In this document: one piece after another, positions 30,432-40,085 of the stretch
Layout: the number at the start of each line of letters is the position of its first letter
Position numbering within the stretch: the first letter of the stretch is position 1
NCBI GenBank assembly: GCA_001275005.1
Contig: JWZX01003269.1
Coordinates: 1 to 64,000, forward strand
Direction of reading: 5' to 3'
DNA length: 64,000 bases
Source: Chrysochromulina tobinii
Lineage: Eukaryota > Haptophyta > Prymnesiales > Chrysochromulinaceae
Position numbers and translations under genes: made by a program
Notes under the pieces: generated by a model
What the model was told of the DNA's origin: nothing
What the model saw: only the letters and a program-made list of their open reading frames with translations
The model's database searches: none

Positions 30432-30881
30432 GCCCTTGGTCCGAAAGGATCGTCCACGGGTAGGCACCACGGAGATCTGATCTGACCTTTCGGTCCCTCC
30501 CTTTTTACCCCTCGCATCTTCAACGTTCAACTTGTTCTTGTACAGGAGCGGCATCTTGTTTTCATCTGCGCGAAACTTCCTTCAGACTTACATGTAGGGG
30601 GAGTGAAGTTGGAAAAACGGGTCGAGACACCGAATGGGAATGCGGCGGAGCCTTGCAACCGAGCGTGCAATCGAGCGTGTGTGTGACCATGTGAAATGGC
30701 GCCAGCACTTGGCGTGCGCGGGTTTGCGGGGGTTGCGGTTTCCTGCGTCTTGTGCCTTTGGCGAGCGCCTCAGGACGTGGTCTTCATGCAGCGGGCCCTT
30801 GTCCGCGCCCTCCTCGATGCCGACGCGCCGCCGTTGAGCTAGCCATTGCTCTCTCTCTCTCTCTCTCTCCGCTCTCTGTAC
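30432..30881. other. Intergenic region with CT microsatellite
   Basis: Upstream of the elongase and downstream of CYP38. It holds a (CT)10-like run at about 30849-30869 just after the CYP38 stop. The 5' extension of the elongase frame (to 30554) lies here. No other gene seen. Confidence 0.45.
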
Positions 30882-32111
30882 CTACGAGTCGGCGGGGGCA
30901 GCGGCGGCGACCGGTGCCGCGGGCCTTTGGAGGTTCTCGAGGCCGGAGGTGACCTTGGCGGAGACGATGATGTCACCCTCCTTGACGTCCGACAGCAGCC
31001 GCGCCCCGTCGACTGTGTACCCGAAGCACGCGTATCGGCCATCGAGCAGATTCTTACCCGCCGGGGTCAAATCCGAATCGAAGAGCAGCCAGAACCACTG
31101 CGACGAGGCCGAGTCGAGGTCAACCTCCTCGCGCGCCATGCCGAGCGCGCCGTACGCGTTGAATGGGAGCGCCGCCGCGTAGCCGCCTCGCCCATCATCA
31201 TCGAAGGTCGCACCGTAGATGGGTCCCTTATCTCCCGCCACCATAACCTCCAGAGGGATCTTGCGCACCTCGCTTGCACCCGCGGGCACGAAACCATTGA
31301 GCTTCTGGCGGCCCTCGGCCTGCGGGTCACCCGTCTGCACCACGAAGCCGTCCGAGCGCTGGATCTTGAAGTTGTTGTAGAAGCCGGAATCGACCAAATC
31401 TACAAAGTTGCCGGCTGTGATCGGCGACGTGTAGCCGTCGACCACCATCGAGACCTGCAGCTTGTCGTAGAGGTCGCCTTGGACATTGAACTTACCGTCG
31501 GGCCGCTTGAGCTCCATGGAGACGGTCGCACGCCCCTTGAGCCACGGCAGATTCGCAAACTCCGCGGGCGGCGCTGCCTGCTTGTATGTCGTCGCGATCA
31601 GCTCCTCGAGCGCCGACACGTCGAGGAGCGCGCTCTCGAGCGCTTTCCCTGCCACGGTCGCTTCGCCCTTGGTGATCGCTGATGACGCATCGGACACCTT
31701 GGACTCGATCGTCGAGAACAGCTTCTCGCCGCTCGCTGCGTCTGGCACCGACTTGAGGATCGCTGCTCGCTGGCCACTGAGCAAGCCCTTGGCTGAGTTG
31801 AGCGCCTGGCCCGCATTGAGCAGCGTCAGCCGCGTCACGCCGTCGGCTGCCTCCTCGATTTTGAGCTGTGCATCGCGGAGGCCCTTGGGCTGGTTCGGCA
31901 GCCCGAGCCGAAGCAGCGAGTTCGGGTCCTTGTTGACGCGGCTGCCCGAGCCGGAGGAGAGCTCGCGCGCGAAGGCCGGCGCGGACCGGAACGGCACGGG
32001 CAGGAGCGTATCGAGCTGCTGCAACGGGCTGAAGATGAGTGAGGCAGCTAACAACGCCGCCGAAGCGGAGCGGCTCGCGCTCGACACGGAGGGCAGCAGA
32101 GAGAACTTCAT
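30882..32111 (-). CDS. Thylakoid-lumen cyclophilin, CYP38/TLP40-like
   Basis: A 409-residue protein. The start MKFSLLPSVSSASRSASAA is followed by a hydrophobic stretch ALLAASLIF and a second segment ending APAFARE, which reads as a multipartite plastid and thylakoid-lumen targeting sequence with an AxA-type cleavage site. Residues about 90-210 are a helical bundle (LRLGLPNQPKGLRDAQLKIE) as in the N-terminal domain of CYP38, and residues about 220-390 a divergent cyclophilin barrel (YTSPITAGNFVDLVDSGFYN, RSDGFVVQTGDP, SSQWFWLL). CYP38/TLP40 is needed for photosystem II assembly and is largely inactive as a prolyl isomerase; the catalytic Arg-Phe pattern is not canonical here either. The ATG at 32111 is preferred to the frame-opening start at 32201. 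Confidence 0.9.
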   Translation of the reverse strand: MKFSLLPSVSSASRSASAALLAASLIFSPLQQLDTLLPVPFRSAPAFARELSSGSGSRVNKDPNSLLRLGLPNQPKGLRDAQLKIEEAADGVTRLTLLNAGQALNSAKGLLSGQRAAILKSVPDAASGEKLFSTIESKVSDASSAITKGEATVAGKALESALLDVSALEELIATTYKQAAPPAEFANLPWLKGRATVSMELKRPDGKFNVQGDLYDKLQVSMVVDGYTSPITAGNFVDLVDSGFYNNFKIQRSDGFVVQTGDPQAEGRQKLNGFVPAGASEVRKIPLEVMVAGDKGPIYGATFDDDGRGGYAAALPFNAYGALGMAREEVDLDSASSQWFWLLFDSDLTPAGKNLLDGRYACFGYTVDGARLLSDVKEGDIIVSAKVTSGLENLQRPAAPVAAAAPADS

Positions 32112-32261
32112 ATCTCCTAATGAGCTCACGTCCGAGAGTCGGCAATTTTGGAACCGTGCGTCTCGACCCGACTCTTGAAGACCAGACCCGTACATTAACA
32201 AGTTGCCTCATAGCGACTCCTTGCTAAACCCCTCGAAAACAGGCTAAAAGAATATTAATCG
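32112..32261. promoter_or_regulatory. Bidirectional promoter region, CYP38 / CLEC16A-like
   Basis: Only 150 bases lie between two divergent start codons, so promoters of both genes must overlap here. No defined element recognised. Confidence 0.4.
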
Positions 32262-35156
32262 ATGCAGCCCCCGCCGCCGCCGCCGCCGGCGCGCCCATCA
32301 TTCTTCTCGTCGCTCTTTGGCGAGCAAAAGTCGCCGCCCGGCAAGGATCCAAGCACCAAGTTCACCCTCGCCAACCTGAGCTCGCTGTATTCTCAGCTCA
32401 GTCGCGTGGTCGTGGTCAATGAGCGCAACCAATCGCAGATCGTGGAGTCGCTGCGGAATATCGCGGAAATCATCATCTGGGGCGATCAGCAGCACGACCC
32501 GGCCATCTTTGAGTGTTTTCTCGAGAACAACATGCTAGCCATCTTCTGGCGGTTCCTCGAGCAGGAAGACACGCCCTCGTCTGTCAAGCAGCAGCTGCTG
32601 CAGACCCTCTCGCTGCTCATCCAGAACATCGACGCCGGCCCTTCGGTCTATTTCATCCTCTCCAACAACCACATCAACGACCTCATCCGCCACCAGGGCT
32701 TTGACCTGACCAACGAAGAGCTCATCGCGAACTACGTGTCGCTCCTCAAGGCGATCGCGCTCCGCCTCGACAAGGACACCGTTCAGTTCTTCATCAGTGA
32801 GGAGCCCGAGCCAACTGCTGCTCCCGCCGGCGACGACGAGGCGAGCAGCACCGTGCACGAGCAGATCCCGCCGCGCACGGTGACGCGCTTTGCGCTCTAT
32901 GAGGAGGCGCTCAAGCTGTGGTCACATGAAGACCGGATGGTGCGCACGGCAGTTCGTACCATCGTCCTCTCCATCTGCCGCGTCGATGACGCTGCCGTGC
33001 GCGCCTTCATCTCGCGCTCGCCGCTGCTGCCGCGCCAGCTCAACGCCTCCCTCCGGTCCGACTGCGCCGCGCTCACCAAAGCCATCGCCGCGGTCAGCAT
33101 GGGGAGCCGCACCGCTGCGCCGGCAGCCGCGCCAGCGGCCGCGCCCGTGCCTTCCGGACCCTACGGACTTTGCGCAACCATAGTGCCTCCGACTAGCAGC
33201 GAGCTTTCGAGTATGGAGGGGCAGCTGCAGCATCTGCTCGACGAGCTCTACTTCGTGCACGATGTGCTGGACGCTGCTGCTACCAACGTGAAGCCTCTCT
33301 GCGCGCGGCTGCGCGCAGCGCTGTTCTCGCAGTTTGTGATGCCCGTCATCGTGCAGCCGCTCGCGTCTGTTTCCAGCGAACGGGTAGGCAGCGAGGCGGT
33401 GGCGCATGAGATGCAGCAGACGCTGCCGCGGCTGGTAGCGCTCCTGGTGCTTTCGCACTGCCTGAGCGTCTTTGGCCACCCGCCGCTCCTCATGTCGATC
33501 CTCACGCTGCTCTTGCACCCCGGGCTCGCGCTCGCGGACGTGAAGTTCTCAAAGTTCGAGCTGCTGCCCCCCTCGGACGCCCTCGAGCTCGCGCGCCAGT
33601 CCGTCGAGAGCTCCTTTGATGGCGGCGACAGCAGCGGCGGCAGCAACGCAGACGGCATCGTCATGCCGATTGCAGAGGGCGGGCCGGAGCGCAACGCCCT
33701 ACGAGCCGCAGTGCTCGGGGCACTGTGCAGCACCGATGAGCGCACTTGCTTCTTTGCCTGCTGTGCGCTCCTCTCGGCGCTCCGGTGCACCGCCCCAAGC
33801 AGCACGGGCGGCGGCAAGCCCGCCGCGCTCACTGGGCACGCAGAGCTGCTCAAGCAGGCGAAGCTGCTGCCGCTCCGCCAGCTGCGCTCAGAGAGCCTAC
33901 TAGCCCAACTGATCAGTTCGAAGACGAAGCCAAAGCTCTCGGGCTCTGGCCTGACCGCGGACGGCGCGGCCGAGTATTGCGAGCCTGCGGTGCAAGCACT
34001 GCTCGAGCTACTCCTGCGCGCCGCCAAGCAACCGATCTTACCCGAGGAGGACCTCATGAGCACGGCCGTCGAGAGCAAAGTCGACGCGAGCGCCGACCCG
34101 AGCGCCGCGGCGCCGTCCGCCCGAAGCGGCGCGATGCGGCTGGTGACGGTGCAGTCGGCGGTGGAGCTGCTGCTCGAGCTCACACACGACAGCTCTGCGC
34201 GACCCAACCTGAGTGAGAGTCATGCACGCCTACTCGAGACCGCCCAAGCGTGCGCCGCGCGCAACCTGCGCCGCGCACTCAAAGGGCGCTTCGCAGCGTC
34301 CCTTGGCAATCTCGTCGAGTATGAGTGCCGCCAGCTGCCGCTGCCGCTCACCGCTTCTTTCAAACTCGGCCAGCTCCTTTCCGACTGCTCACTCCTGCTA
34401 CCCGCCGAGCGACTGGCACAGGCCAAGGCGGTGCCGCTTGCTCGTCGCGCGCCCCGCGATGAGCTCGAGGCGACGCGCGCGGCCATCCAGACCTTCCTTC
34501 TGACGCGCCACGCTCGCAACCTACTGCTCCGTTACCCAGAGGACTTGCGCACGCTTGGAAAGCCGGCTGGCTGGGCGGGCGCTGCACCGCCGATTGGAGG
34601 GCGGCTCGAGCTACCGGGTCTGACCTGTCAGCTGCTGCCTTGCTCGCTGCTGGTGCACATGCGCCAGCCGGAGAGGTGTCAGCTGCTCGTCTTCACGACC
34701 GCCAAGGACATCGACGGTAAGCTCGTGGTCGCACCTCCCGCACCCTCGGCGGCATCGGCCTCGGAAGGGCCCAAACTTGAGGCGCCGAGCGGAGCGACAG
34801 AGGCACCGCTGAGCGCCGCGCACCACGCGCGCAACTTCCTGCTGCTCGTGAGGCCCTCTCCCGGGGTCGCGCTCGGTGTGGAAGTGCTGCTCGCTCTGCC
34901 GCTGACCGCGCTCACCCTCAGCGTGCCCACGGGTGGCACCAAGCTCGTGTGCCGTGTGCCGCGCCACCACCAGCCGCCGACGGTGAGCCCCGAGCACCCG
35001 ATCCAGCTCGAGTTTGATGACCTCTGGCGCTGCTCGGCAGCCAAGGCACAGATTGAGGCCGCGTGTACATCGGCACGCGCCGAGCAGCACGATGCCCTCG
35101 TAGCCCTACTCGCAGTGCAGCCCTTGGGCTTGCCCAGCGTCCGCGCGGTATGTTGA
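32262..35156 (+). CDS. CLEC16A/GOP-1-like protein with FPL domain
   Basis: A 964-residue protein without introns. The N-terminal 200 residues match the FPL domain of CLEC16A, Drosophila Ema and plant TT9/GFS9: RNIAEIIIWGDQQHDPAIFE, FLENNMLAIFWRFLEQ, VKQQLLQTLSLLIQNI and YFILSNNHINDLIRH. The rest includes helical segments and long low-complexity linkers (for example around 455-475 and 610-625) and a C-terminal region with LELPGLTCQLLPCSLL and LEVLLALPLTALTLSV, comparable to the distal part of CLEC16A. These proteins act in endosome and lysosome maturation and in mitophagy; the mode of action is not fully known. The poly-proline start MQPPPPPPPARPSFFSSLFG resembles animal versions that begin with a short W/F-rich membrane-binding peptide. 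Confidence 0.9.
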   Translation: MQPPPPPPPARPSFFSSLFGEQKSPPGKDPSTKFTLANLSSLYSQLSRVVVVNERNQSQIVESLRNIAEIIIWGDQQHDPAIFECFLENNMLAIFWRFLEQEDTPSSVKQQLLQTLSLLIQNIDAGPSVYFILSNNHINDLIRHQGFDLTNEELIANYVSLLKAIALRLDKDTVQFFISEEPEPTAAPAGDDEASSTVHEQIPPRTVTRFALYEEALKLWSHEDRMVRTAVRTIVLSICRVDDAAVRAFISRSPLLPRQLNASLRSDCAALTKAIAAVSMGSRTAAPAAAPAAAPVPSGPYGLCATIVPPTSSELSSMEGQLQHLLDELYFVHDVLDAAATNVKPLCARLRAALFSQFVMPVIVQPLASVSSERVGSEAVAHEMQQTLPRLVALLVLSHCLSVFGHPPLLMSILTLLLHPGLALADVKFSKFELLPPSDALELARQSVESSFDGGDSSGGSNADGIVMPIAEGGPERNALRAAVLGALCSTDERTCFFACCALLSALRCTAPSSTGGGKPAALTGHAELLKQAKLLPLRQLRSESLLAQLISSKTKPKLSGSGLTADGAAEYCEPAVQALLELLLRAAKQPILPEEDLMSTAVESKVDASADPSAAAPSARSGAMRLVTVQSAVELLLELTHDSSARPNLSESHARLLETAQACAARNLRRALKGRFAASLGNLVEYECRQLPLPLTASFKLGQLLSDCSLLLPAERLAQAKAVPLARRAPRDELEATRAAIQTFLLTRHARNLLLRYPEDLRTLGKPAGWAGAAPPIGGRLELPGLTCQLLPCSLLVHMRQPERCQLLVFTTAKDIDGKLVVAPPAPSAASASEGPKLEAPSGATEAPLSAAHHARNFLLLVRPSPGVALGVEVLLALPLTALTLSVPTGGTKLVCRVPRHHQPPTVSPEHPIQLEFDDLWRCSAAKAQIEAACTSARAEQHDALVALLAVQPLGLPSVRAVC

Positions 35157-35224
35157 CCACAAATAGGCCAGAAGATGAGATTTAAGATACATGCCCATTC
35201 TTGCTCGGGAGCTACTTCTCCCTC

Positions 35225-35280
35225 TTGACTTGACTTGACTTGTAGCTTCTCCCTCTTGACTTGACTTGACTTGACTTGAC
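35225..35280. repeat. (TTGAC)3 and (TTGAC)5 arrays
   Basis: Three TTGAC copies at 35225-35239 and five at 35256-35280, each preceded by cttctccctc, so a 30-bp segment has itself been duplicated. They sit 50 bases before the CRAL-TRIO start. The same pentamer occurs at 10324-10348. Confidence 0.95.
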
Positions 35281-35332
35281 TACGCCCCCAAAAGGAAGGG
35301 GCTTCCTTTTTTTTGGCCTCGTTGATGTGTTG

Positions 35333-36898
35333 ATGCGAGCCGACGTCTTCAGGTCGGACATGAGGCTGACTCGCAAAGCTGCGGCCTTGAAGCTCCAAAA
35401 GTTCATCCGCCGTCGAAGACTGCGGCTTGCTTGGTACCAGTTGATCAACGACCTCCGTGATTGGAATGATCTCGTCAAGCAGATCGAGGCAGCCAGGCAG
35501 CAGCAGAATCTCGTCAAGCAGACCGAGGCAGCCAGGCAGAGCAGCGCTGCTGCTGACTGGGCGGGCTTGGTGGCCGAGCTGTGCCAGCGCCTCCTCACAC
35601 AGCCGTGCCTCGCAGGCATCGTCGCGCCCGAGCCGCAAATCGAACCTGACAATCTGTTGGCGCGTGAGCGGCTCAAGTGGGCAGCCGCGCGGGCGGGGGC
35701 AGACGAGGCGGGGGGCAGTTTACTTTACGAGCCCAACTTTACTGAGGCGGAGATCGCCGTGCTGCGTACATCGATGCCGTTCGCCGAGTGGGGCGAGCCG
35801 CATGAGCGCGGGCTCGCTTACATGCGGCAGCAGCGCGACGCGGCCTTACGCACGAACGCGAGCCTCGCGCCCTCAGCCGAGATGGCAAGCGACCTGCGGA
35901 TGTGGCGCTTTCTGGTCGCGACATCCTTTCGCGCGGCGGAGGCGGCCAAGATGTATACGGATGCGCTAGCATGGCGAGCAGAGTGGCGCATCGATGCGAT
36001 GCGTGACGCGCTCGTGGAGGCCAACCCTGCCTTCTTCGGCGGCGGCGCGGCCGGGCTTCAGATGCCGCACATACATGCAGTCGATACGCTCATGATGAAG
36101 GCGCGGCCACGCACGTGGTATCGGGTGCGCCAAGGGGAGGCAGCCGGCGACGAGAAAGGTAGCGCAGTCACGAGCTACGAGCCGCTGCTGGACAAGGGTG
36201 GCAACCTCGTCTACATTGAGGTGCCCTCGGCCTTCGACGCGGCCGCCATGAGCGAGATGGAAGCCGAGTACATCGAGGCCGAGTTCCGTGCGCACGAGCT
36301 GCTCCAGCTGGTGATCGATGAGCTCTCGCGCCGACAGGGGCGCATGTGCCTCATCTTCAGGGTGCTAGATCTGCATGGCTTCAGCCTTACGGGCTCGCTC
36401 TTTGCGTCGGCGGAAGTGAAGCAGGGCGAGGCACTCGTGAAGCAAGTGGGCAAAGAAGTCAAAGATGCTTATCCGACGACGACCTTCAAAAACTTTCTGA
36501 TCAACGCGCCCGCCGCGTCCTTTGCTGGCCCACTCGTGGCGGCGCTCGTGCCAAAGCGCTCACGCGACAAGACGGTCATCAAGGGCGCCGACTATGCGCC
36601 CGAGCTGCACAAGTGGATAGAGCCCGCGAACCTGCCTCAAAAGCTCGGTGGGTCCTTGGATGACGGCCTCCAGTGGAGGGGGATGGGCAAGCAGCGCGGC
36701 GCACCAGGAGTGCGGCCCGCGCTGGCTCGCAAAGCTGCGGCCTTGAAGCTCCAAAAGTTCATCCGCCGTCGAAGACTGCGGCTTGCTTGGTACCAGTTGA
36801 TCAACGACCTCCGTGATTGGAATGATCTCGTCAAGCAGATCGAGGCAGCCAGGCAGCAGCAGAACGCTAAGCAGAACGCAGGCTGGTTCCGGGCTTAA
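35333..36898 (+). CDS. CRAL-TRIO (Sec14-like) protein with identical IQ-like modules at both ends
   Basis: A 521-residue protein. Residues about 85-185 resemble the CRAL-TRIO N-terminal helical region, with SDLRMWRFLVATSFRAAEAAKMY and DALAWRAEWRID; residues about 225-395 form the lipid-binding CRAL-TRIO fold with LVYIEVPSAFDAA, GRMCLIFRVLDLHGFSL, DAYPTTTFKNFLINAPAA and FAGPLVAALVPKRSRDKTVI. Such proteins carry phosphoinositides or other lipids between membranes. Unusually a module of about 46 residues (KAAALKLQKFIRRRRLRLAW then INDLRDWNDLVKQIE) occurs both before and after the domain, coded by identical DNA; its ALKLQKFIRRRRLRL part looks like an IQ motif. A partial third copy (LVKQTEAARQ) follows the first. 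The ATG at 35333 or 35360 may start it. Confidence 0.85.
   Translation: MRADVFRSDMRLTRKAAALKLQKFIRRRRLRLAWYQLINDLRDWNDLVKQIEAARQQQNLVKQTEAARQSSAAADWAGLVAELCQRLLTQPCLAGIVAPEPQIEPDNLLARERLKWAAARAGADEAGGSLLYEPNFTEAEIAVLRTSMPFAEWGEPHERGLAYMRQQRDAALRTNASLAPSAEMASDLRMWRFLVATSFRAAEAAKMYTDALAWRAEWRIDAMRDALVEANPAFFGGGAAGLQMPHIHAVDTLMMKARPRTWYRVRQGEAAGDEKGSAVTSYEPLLDKGGNLVYIEVPSAFDAAAMSEMEAEYIEAEFRAHELLQLVIDELSRRQGRMCLIFRVLDLHGFSLTGSLFASAEVKQGEALVKQVGKEVKDAYPTTTFKNFLINAPAASFAGPLVAALVPKRSRDKTVIKGADYAPELHKWIEPANLPQKLGGSLDDGLQWRGMGKQRGAPGVRPALARKAAALKLQKFIRRRRLRLAWYQLINDLRDWNDLVKQIEAARQQQNAKQNAGWFRA
35370..35508 (+). repeat. 139-bp direct repeat, copy 1
   Basis: Identical over 139 bases to 36726-36864, separated by 1,217 bases. 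Both copies are in the same reading frame and encode the IQ-like module of the CRAL-TRIO protein. Confidence 0.95.
36726..36864 (+). repeat. 139-bp direct repeat, copy 2
   Basis: Second copy of the module at 35370-35508, placed at the C-terminal end of the same gene, followed by 11 codons and the stop. Confidence 0.95.
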
Positions 36899-37326
36899 GA
36901 GACGAAGACCATCCAGATTGGCTGTATGTGCGACGCCCATGGTGCAGTAGCATCGTCCATACGCGTTTTAGGCCGTTACTAACCTCACTCGTTAAGCCGT
37001 CGAGGTCGCGTTTCGGACGCCCCCGGCGTCGCCCTTCATCCGTTCGATCCAAAAGGATCGAATCCATCAGATCGATTTTTGATGTTTAGACCACGAAATT
37101 TAAGAGTTCGGTTCATAGGTCTCCCTGTGCGACATCCCCTTCAAATTCCCCCACCGCAATTCAGGGGGTCCTGCCAATGTGTAGGTAGCTTGGTAAGTTA
37201 CAAAGTTCTCTCTCTCCCTGTGCGCACCCTCTGCGGACCGTCCGACTGACGGTCTGAAACTGTGACTCAGGCCTCAGGGCACAGGGGGGGTCAAACGTCA
37301 AAGCGGCAGCGGCGCTCTTGTTCCCG
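36899..37326. other. Convergent intergenic region
   Basis: Between the CRAL-TRIO gene (+) and the GBP gene (-). It contains the short inverted pair gatccaaaaggatcgaatccatcagatcga (about 37050-37074). No coding frame supported. Confidence 0.4.
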
Positions 37327-39576
37327 CTAATCAAATGGGTTCCTGGTCTCGTTGTTCGCCTCTCTCGGACTCCCAGCGCCCGCAAGCGAATCTCGCGCCC
37401 TTCTCTCCTTCTCCAAGAACTCTCTCTCGGCCGGTGATAACTTCGCCTCCTTCTCGGCTGCTAATTTCGCCTCCTTCTCAGCTAATTTTGCCTTCTTAGC
37501 AGCCTCAGCCTCCTCAGCCTTCTTGAGCTTAGCCGCCTCCTTTTCAGCCTTCAAACGAGCCTTCTCGGCTTCCTTGGAGTGACTCCCGTTCCGGGCTGCC
37601 GCTGCCTTCTCAGAGTCCTCAATCTCTTCCTGTAAATACTCCGCCAGCAACGCGTCCTTCTTCGCGGACGCCGTTTGGAGCGCGAGCATCATCTGGTCGG
37701 CGGCGGCACACTTATTCCGCTCCGCCTCTAGTTGCTCGCGCAGCGACGCCAGCGCCGCATCCCTGTTCGCCATCGCCGCCTTGAGAGCACTCACGACCTC
37801 GTTGTTGGCGGTGACACTCTTGGCCCGCTCCATCTCCGCCGCGCGCTGCATCTCCGCCGAGCGTGCAGTCCAATCCGCACGCTCGGTGTCCAGTTGCTCG
37901 CGCGTCGCTCGCAGGTCGGCCGCGCTCGTCGCAGCCAACTTCTCCGCTTTCTGCGCGCGGCCTGTCGCCGCCACCAACGCCGTGCGCGCGGCCGCCGCCG
38001 CCTGCCTTGCGGCGGCGGCGGCATGCGCCTGCTCGCGCTCGACATCCGCAAGCGAACTCACCATCAGCGGCACCATCCGAGCGAGGAGTGCCTCACGCCC
38101 GGACGCCTTTGACGCGCCGGCCGCCTGGCGCTCGTACTCGGCCATGAGATTCGAAAGCGTCACCGGTAGGGCCTGCGCCTGGGAGGCATCGGTGGGCGCG
38201 GCGGCCGTTGGAGCGCTGCCATTTTGGGCCGCGTCGGCGGCGGTAATGGCAGCGAGCGCGGCGGCCGTTGCCTCGCGTGCGCGCTGCCCAAACTGTTCGG
38301 CGAGAGCGGCCACGAGACGTAGGCACAGCGCCTCAGAACGTGCCCGTAGGAGTGCGTCGACCTTTCCCTTTTCCGCGGCGAGCTGCTCGAGCAGCTTGGC
38401 CTGTGCCTCGGCAGCGGCTGGCCCATCGCCCATCGCGATGCCCTTGAAGCGGTGCAGCGCACTCTCGTGTAGACTCGCGTGTTCCTCGAGCCAAGCCGCT
38501 TCGTCGGGCGGCTTGTCTGGCGGATCCATGGCCGCGCTCGCTCCGTCGACGTACAGGCGGGCCGCCTCGTCGAGCGCCCTCCGGCACTCGGAGGCGATGA
38601 CGGCTGAGAAGGCGCTCGAGATATTGGGCAGCGCGCCGTCGTTGATCGCGTCGCAGTACTGTGCGGCGAGATGGAGCAGTGTGCGACCGGTCAGCGCCGG
38701 ACCGCCCGCGCCGAGCGACTTGGCACGTGTTCCGCCCAAGAGACGCGCCTTGAGCTCTTGGATGCCGGCGACGAAGTCGGGGTTGAGCGCGCTGAGCGGC
38801 GTCTGGTCGAGCTCTTTGAGGGCCGAGGCCGGCAGCTTTGTGCCCATCGTTGGGTGTGAAAGCGCGATGCACGAGCGCTCGGTAAAGAGCGTCCGGATCG
38901 CTGAGCGCGTCGCATTCTGCTCCTGGATGGCGGCGGAGGTGCCCTTGGAGGGCTGGAGGCACTCCTCGAGGTACGCATCGGGCGTCTGCGCCGCGCCGTT
39001 CACATCGACCAACTCGAGACTGAAGTCGCGCAGCAGCCACGTGAACTTTGGGAAGAAGGGTGCGAGCACGTCCGCGCCGCCGCGGTCGCCGCCGCCCTCT
39101 GCGTGCACTAGGATGCGCTGCGTGAGCTGCGCGACGAGCGAGAGCTGGTCGATGGCCGCATTGTCGATGGCATTCTTGGAGTTGTACACGAACGCGGACG
39201 CGAGCAGGATCGCGAGGCTGAAGATCTTGGCGTCATGCCCTTCGGTTTGGTCGATCGACTGCAGGCCCTCGGTGTCGAGCAGGAGCAGCTCCTGGGGAGC
39301 GCTCGGGTCGGTCGCGTCGGTCTGCTCAAGGTGCAGCGGCGAGCCCCAGAGCCAAATGCCTTTAGTCTTAGCCTGCACGCTGTTGCCCACGCCAAATCCC
39401 GTTCCCGCTGTGCCCGCCAGCTGGTTGAGGATGAAGCTCTTGCCAGTGCGATAGATGCCTGCGACGGCAACAACACCAACAGTGCTGTTGACCTCGCCGA
39501 GGTAGGCCTTCGCCTCTTCGGTGACGAACAGCCGATTGGACGCATCAACTTGGATGAAGGGCACCGGGGAGGCCAT
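37327..39576 (-). CDS. Guanylate-binding protein (GBP) family large GTPase
   Basis: A 749-residue protein. The N-terminal 300 residues are a GBP/atlastin-type GTPase domain: VVAVAGIYRTGKSFILNQL (P-loop G1), KTKGIWLWGSPL (switch I with the conserved T), LLLLDTEGLQSIDQ (G3, DTEG) and FTWLLRDFSLEL (the RD motif that replaces NKxD in this family). Residues about 300-480 fit the helical GBP middle region (RTLLHLAAQYCDAINDGALPNI) and residues 480-749 are a long coiled coil ending in Lys/Glu/Ala repeats. Dynamin-superfamily GBPs occur in plants and protists as well as vertebrates and remodel membranes or, in plants, act in nuclear condensates and immunity. No C-terminal prenylation box is present (end TRNPFD). 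The ATG at 39576 directly precedes the domain. Confidence 0.93.
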   Translation of the reverse strand: MASPVPFIQVDASNRLFVTEEAKAYLGEVNSTVGVVAVAGIYRTGKSFILNQLAGTAGTGFGVGNSVQAKTKGIWLWGSPLHLEQTDATDPSAPQELLLLDTEGLQSIDQTEGHDAKIFSLAILLASAFVYNSKNAIDNAAIDQLSLVAQLTQRILVHAEGGGDRGGADVLAPFFPKFTWLLRDFSLELVDVNGAAQTPDAYLEECLQPSKGTSAAIQEQNATRSAIRTLFTERSCIALSHPTMGTKLPASALKELDQTPLSALNPDFVAGIQELKARLLGGTRAKSLGAGGPALTGRTLLHLAAQYCDAINDGALPNISSAFSAVIASECRRALDEAARLYVDGASAAMDPPDKPPDEAAWLEEHASLHESALHRFKGIAMGDGPAAAEAQAKLLEQLAAEKGKVDALLRARSEALCLRLVAALAEQFGQRAREATAAALAAITAADAAQNGSAPTAAAPTDASQAQALPVTLSNLMAEYERQAAGASKASGREALLARMVPLMVSSLADVEREQAHAAAAARQAAAAARTALVAATGRAQKAEKLAATSAADLRATREQLDTERADWTARSAEMQRAAEMERAKSVTANNEVVSALKAAMANRDAALASLREQLEAERNKCAAADQMMLALQTASAKKDALLAEYLQEEIEDSEKAAAARNGSHSKEAEKARLKAEKEAAKLKKAEEAEAAKKAKLAEKEAKLAAEKEAKLSPAEREFLEKERRARDSLAGAGSPREANNETRNPFD

Positions 39577-40085
39577 TGAGAAATGGGAGGGTGCGACGCT
39601 TCCTCGCTTTTCCGAGCCCCTCCTTTCTCATTGTGAAAGTATTGTGAATGGGACTCACACGCTCGGAAAGGAGGGAAAGGAATCGATGCGACCACGTCCG
39701 TTGTTTGATGACTCGAATGGAAGGACGAATCCTTGATTGTACGACGCTAAACTAACTTTGTGGTCGCCCGTTGACCGTGTGTAGCATATCTCGTGATATC
39801 TCGTTGAAGTAGGTGATGGGCCTGACCAGTGACAGAGTCAATGGTGATAGATAAGGTAGGCCAACGGGACTAAGCTATCAGCGCAGGAGCCTGACGGCGG
39901 CCGCGAGAGGGCGAAGCGCAGAGCGCTTGACGCGTTGATATTTTTGTGAGGAAGTGAAGTGTGAACTTCCGGTGTGAAAGAGCGCGGAGCGCTCTTCGAG
40001 CTATGCTAAGGAGGAGATAGGTCGTCCAGAAAGCTAGTGCGCTAACACGATAGATAAATCTTCGTTGTCGCGGGAGATCCTCGGA
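39577..40085. promoter_or_regulatory. Divergent intergenic region, GBP / Skp1-like fusion
   Basis: About 500 bases between two divergent start codons, somewhat AT-richer than the genes (several tgtgaa and gtgatag motifs near 39640-39660 and 39830-39850). Shared promoter by position; no specific element recognised. Confidence 0.4.

Noticed and set aside
30432-30554. Upstream ATG at 30554 for the elongase
   Set aside because: The added 41 residues are hydrophilic and unlike ELO proteins; the ATG at 30431 gives the family length.
33248-34207. 319-residue minus-strand frame opposite the CLEC16A-like gene
   Set aside because: Low-complexity Ser/Ala antisense frame without motifs.
37781-39454. 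557-residue plus-strand open frame opposite the GBP gene
   Set aside because: No domain, Ser/Ala/Arg-rich antisense artefact; the minus strand has clear GTPase motifs.
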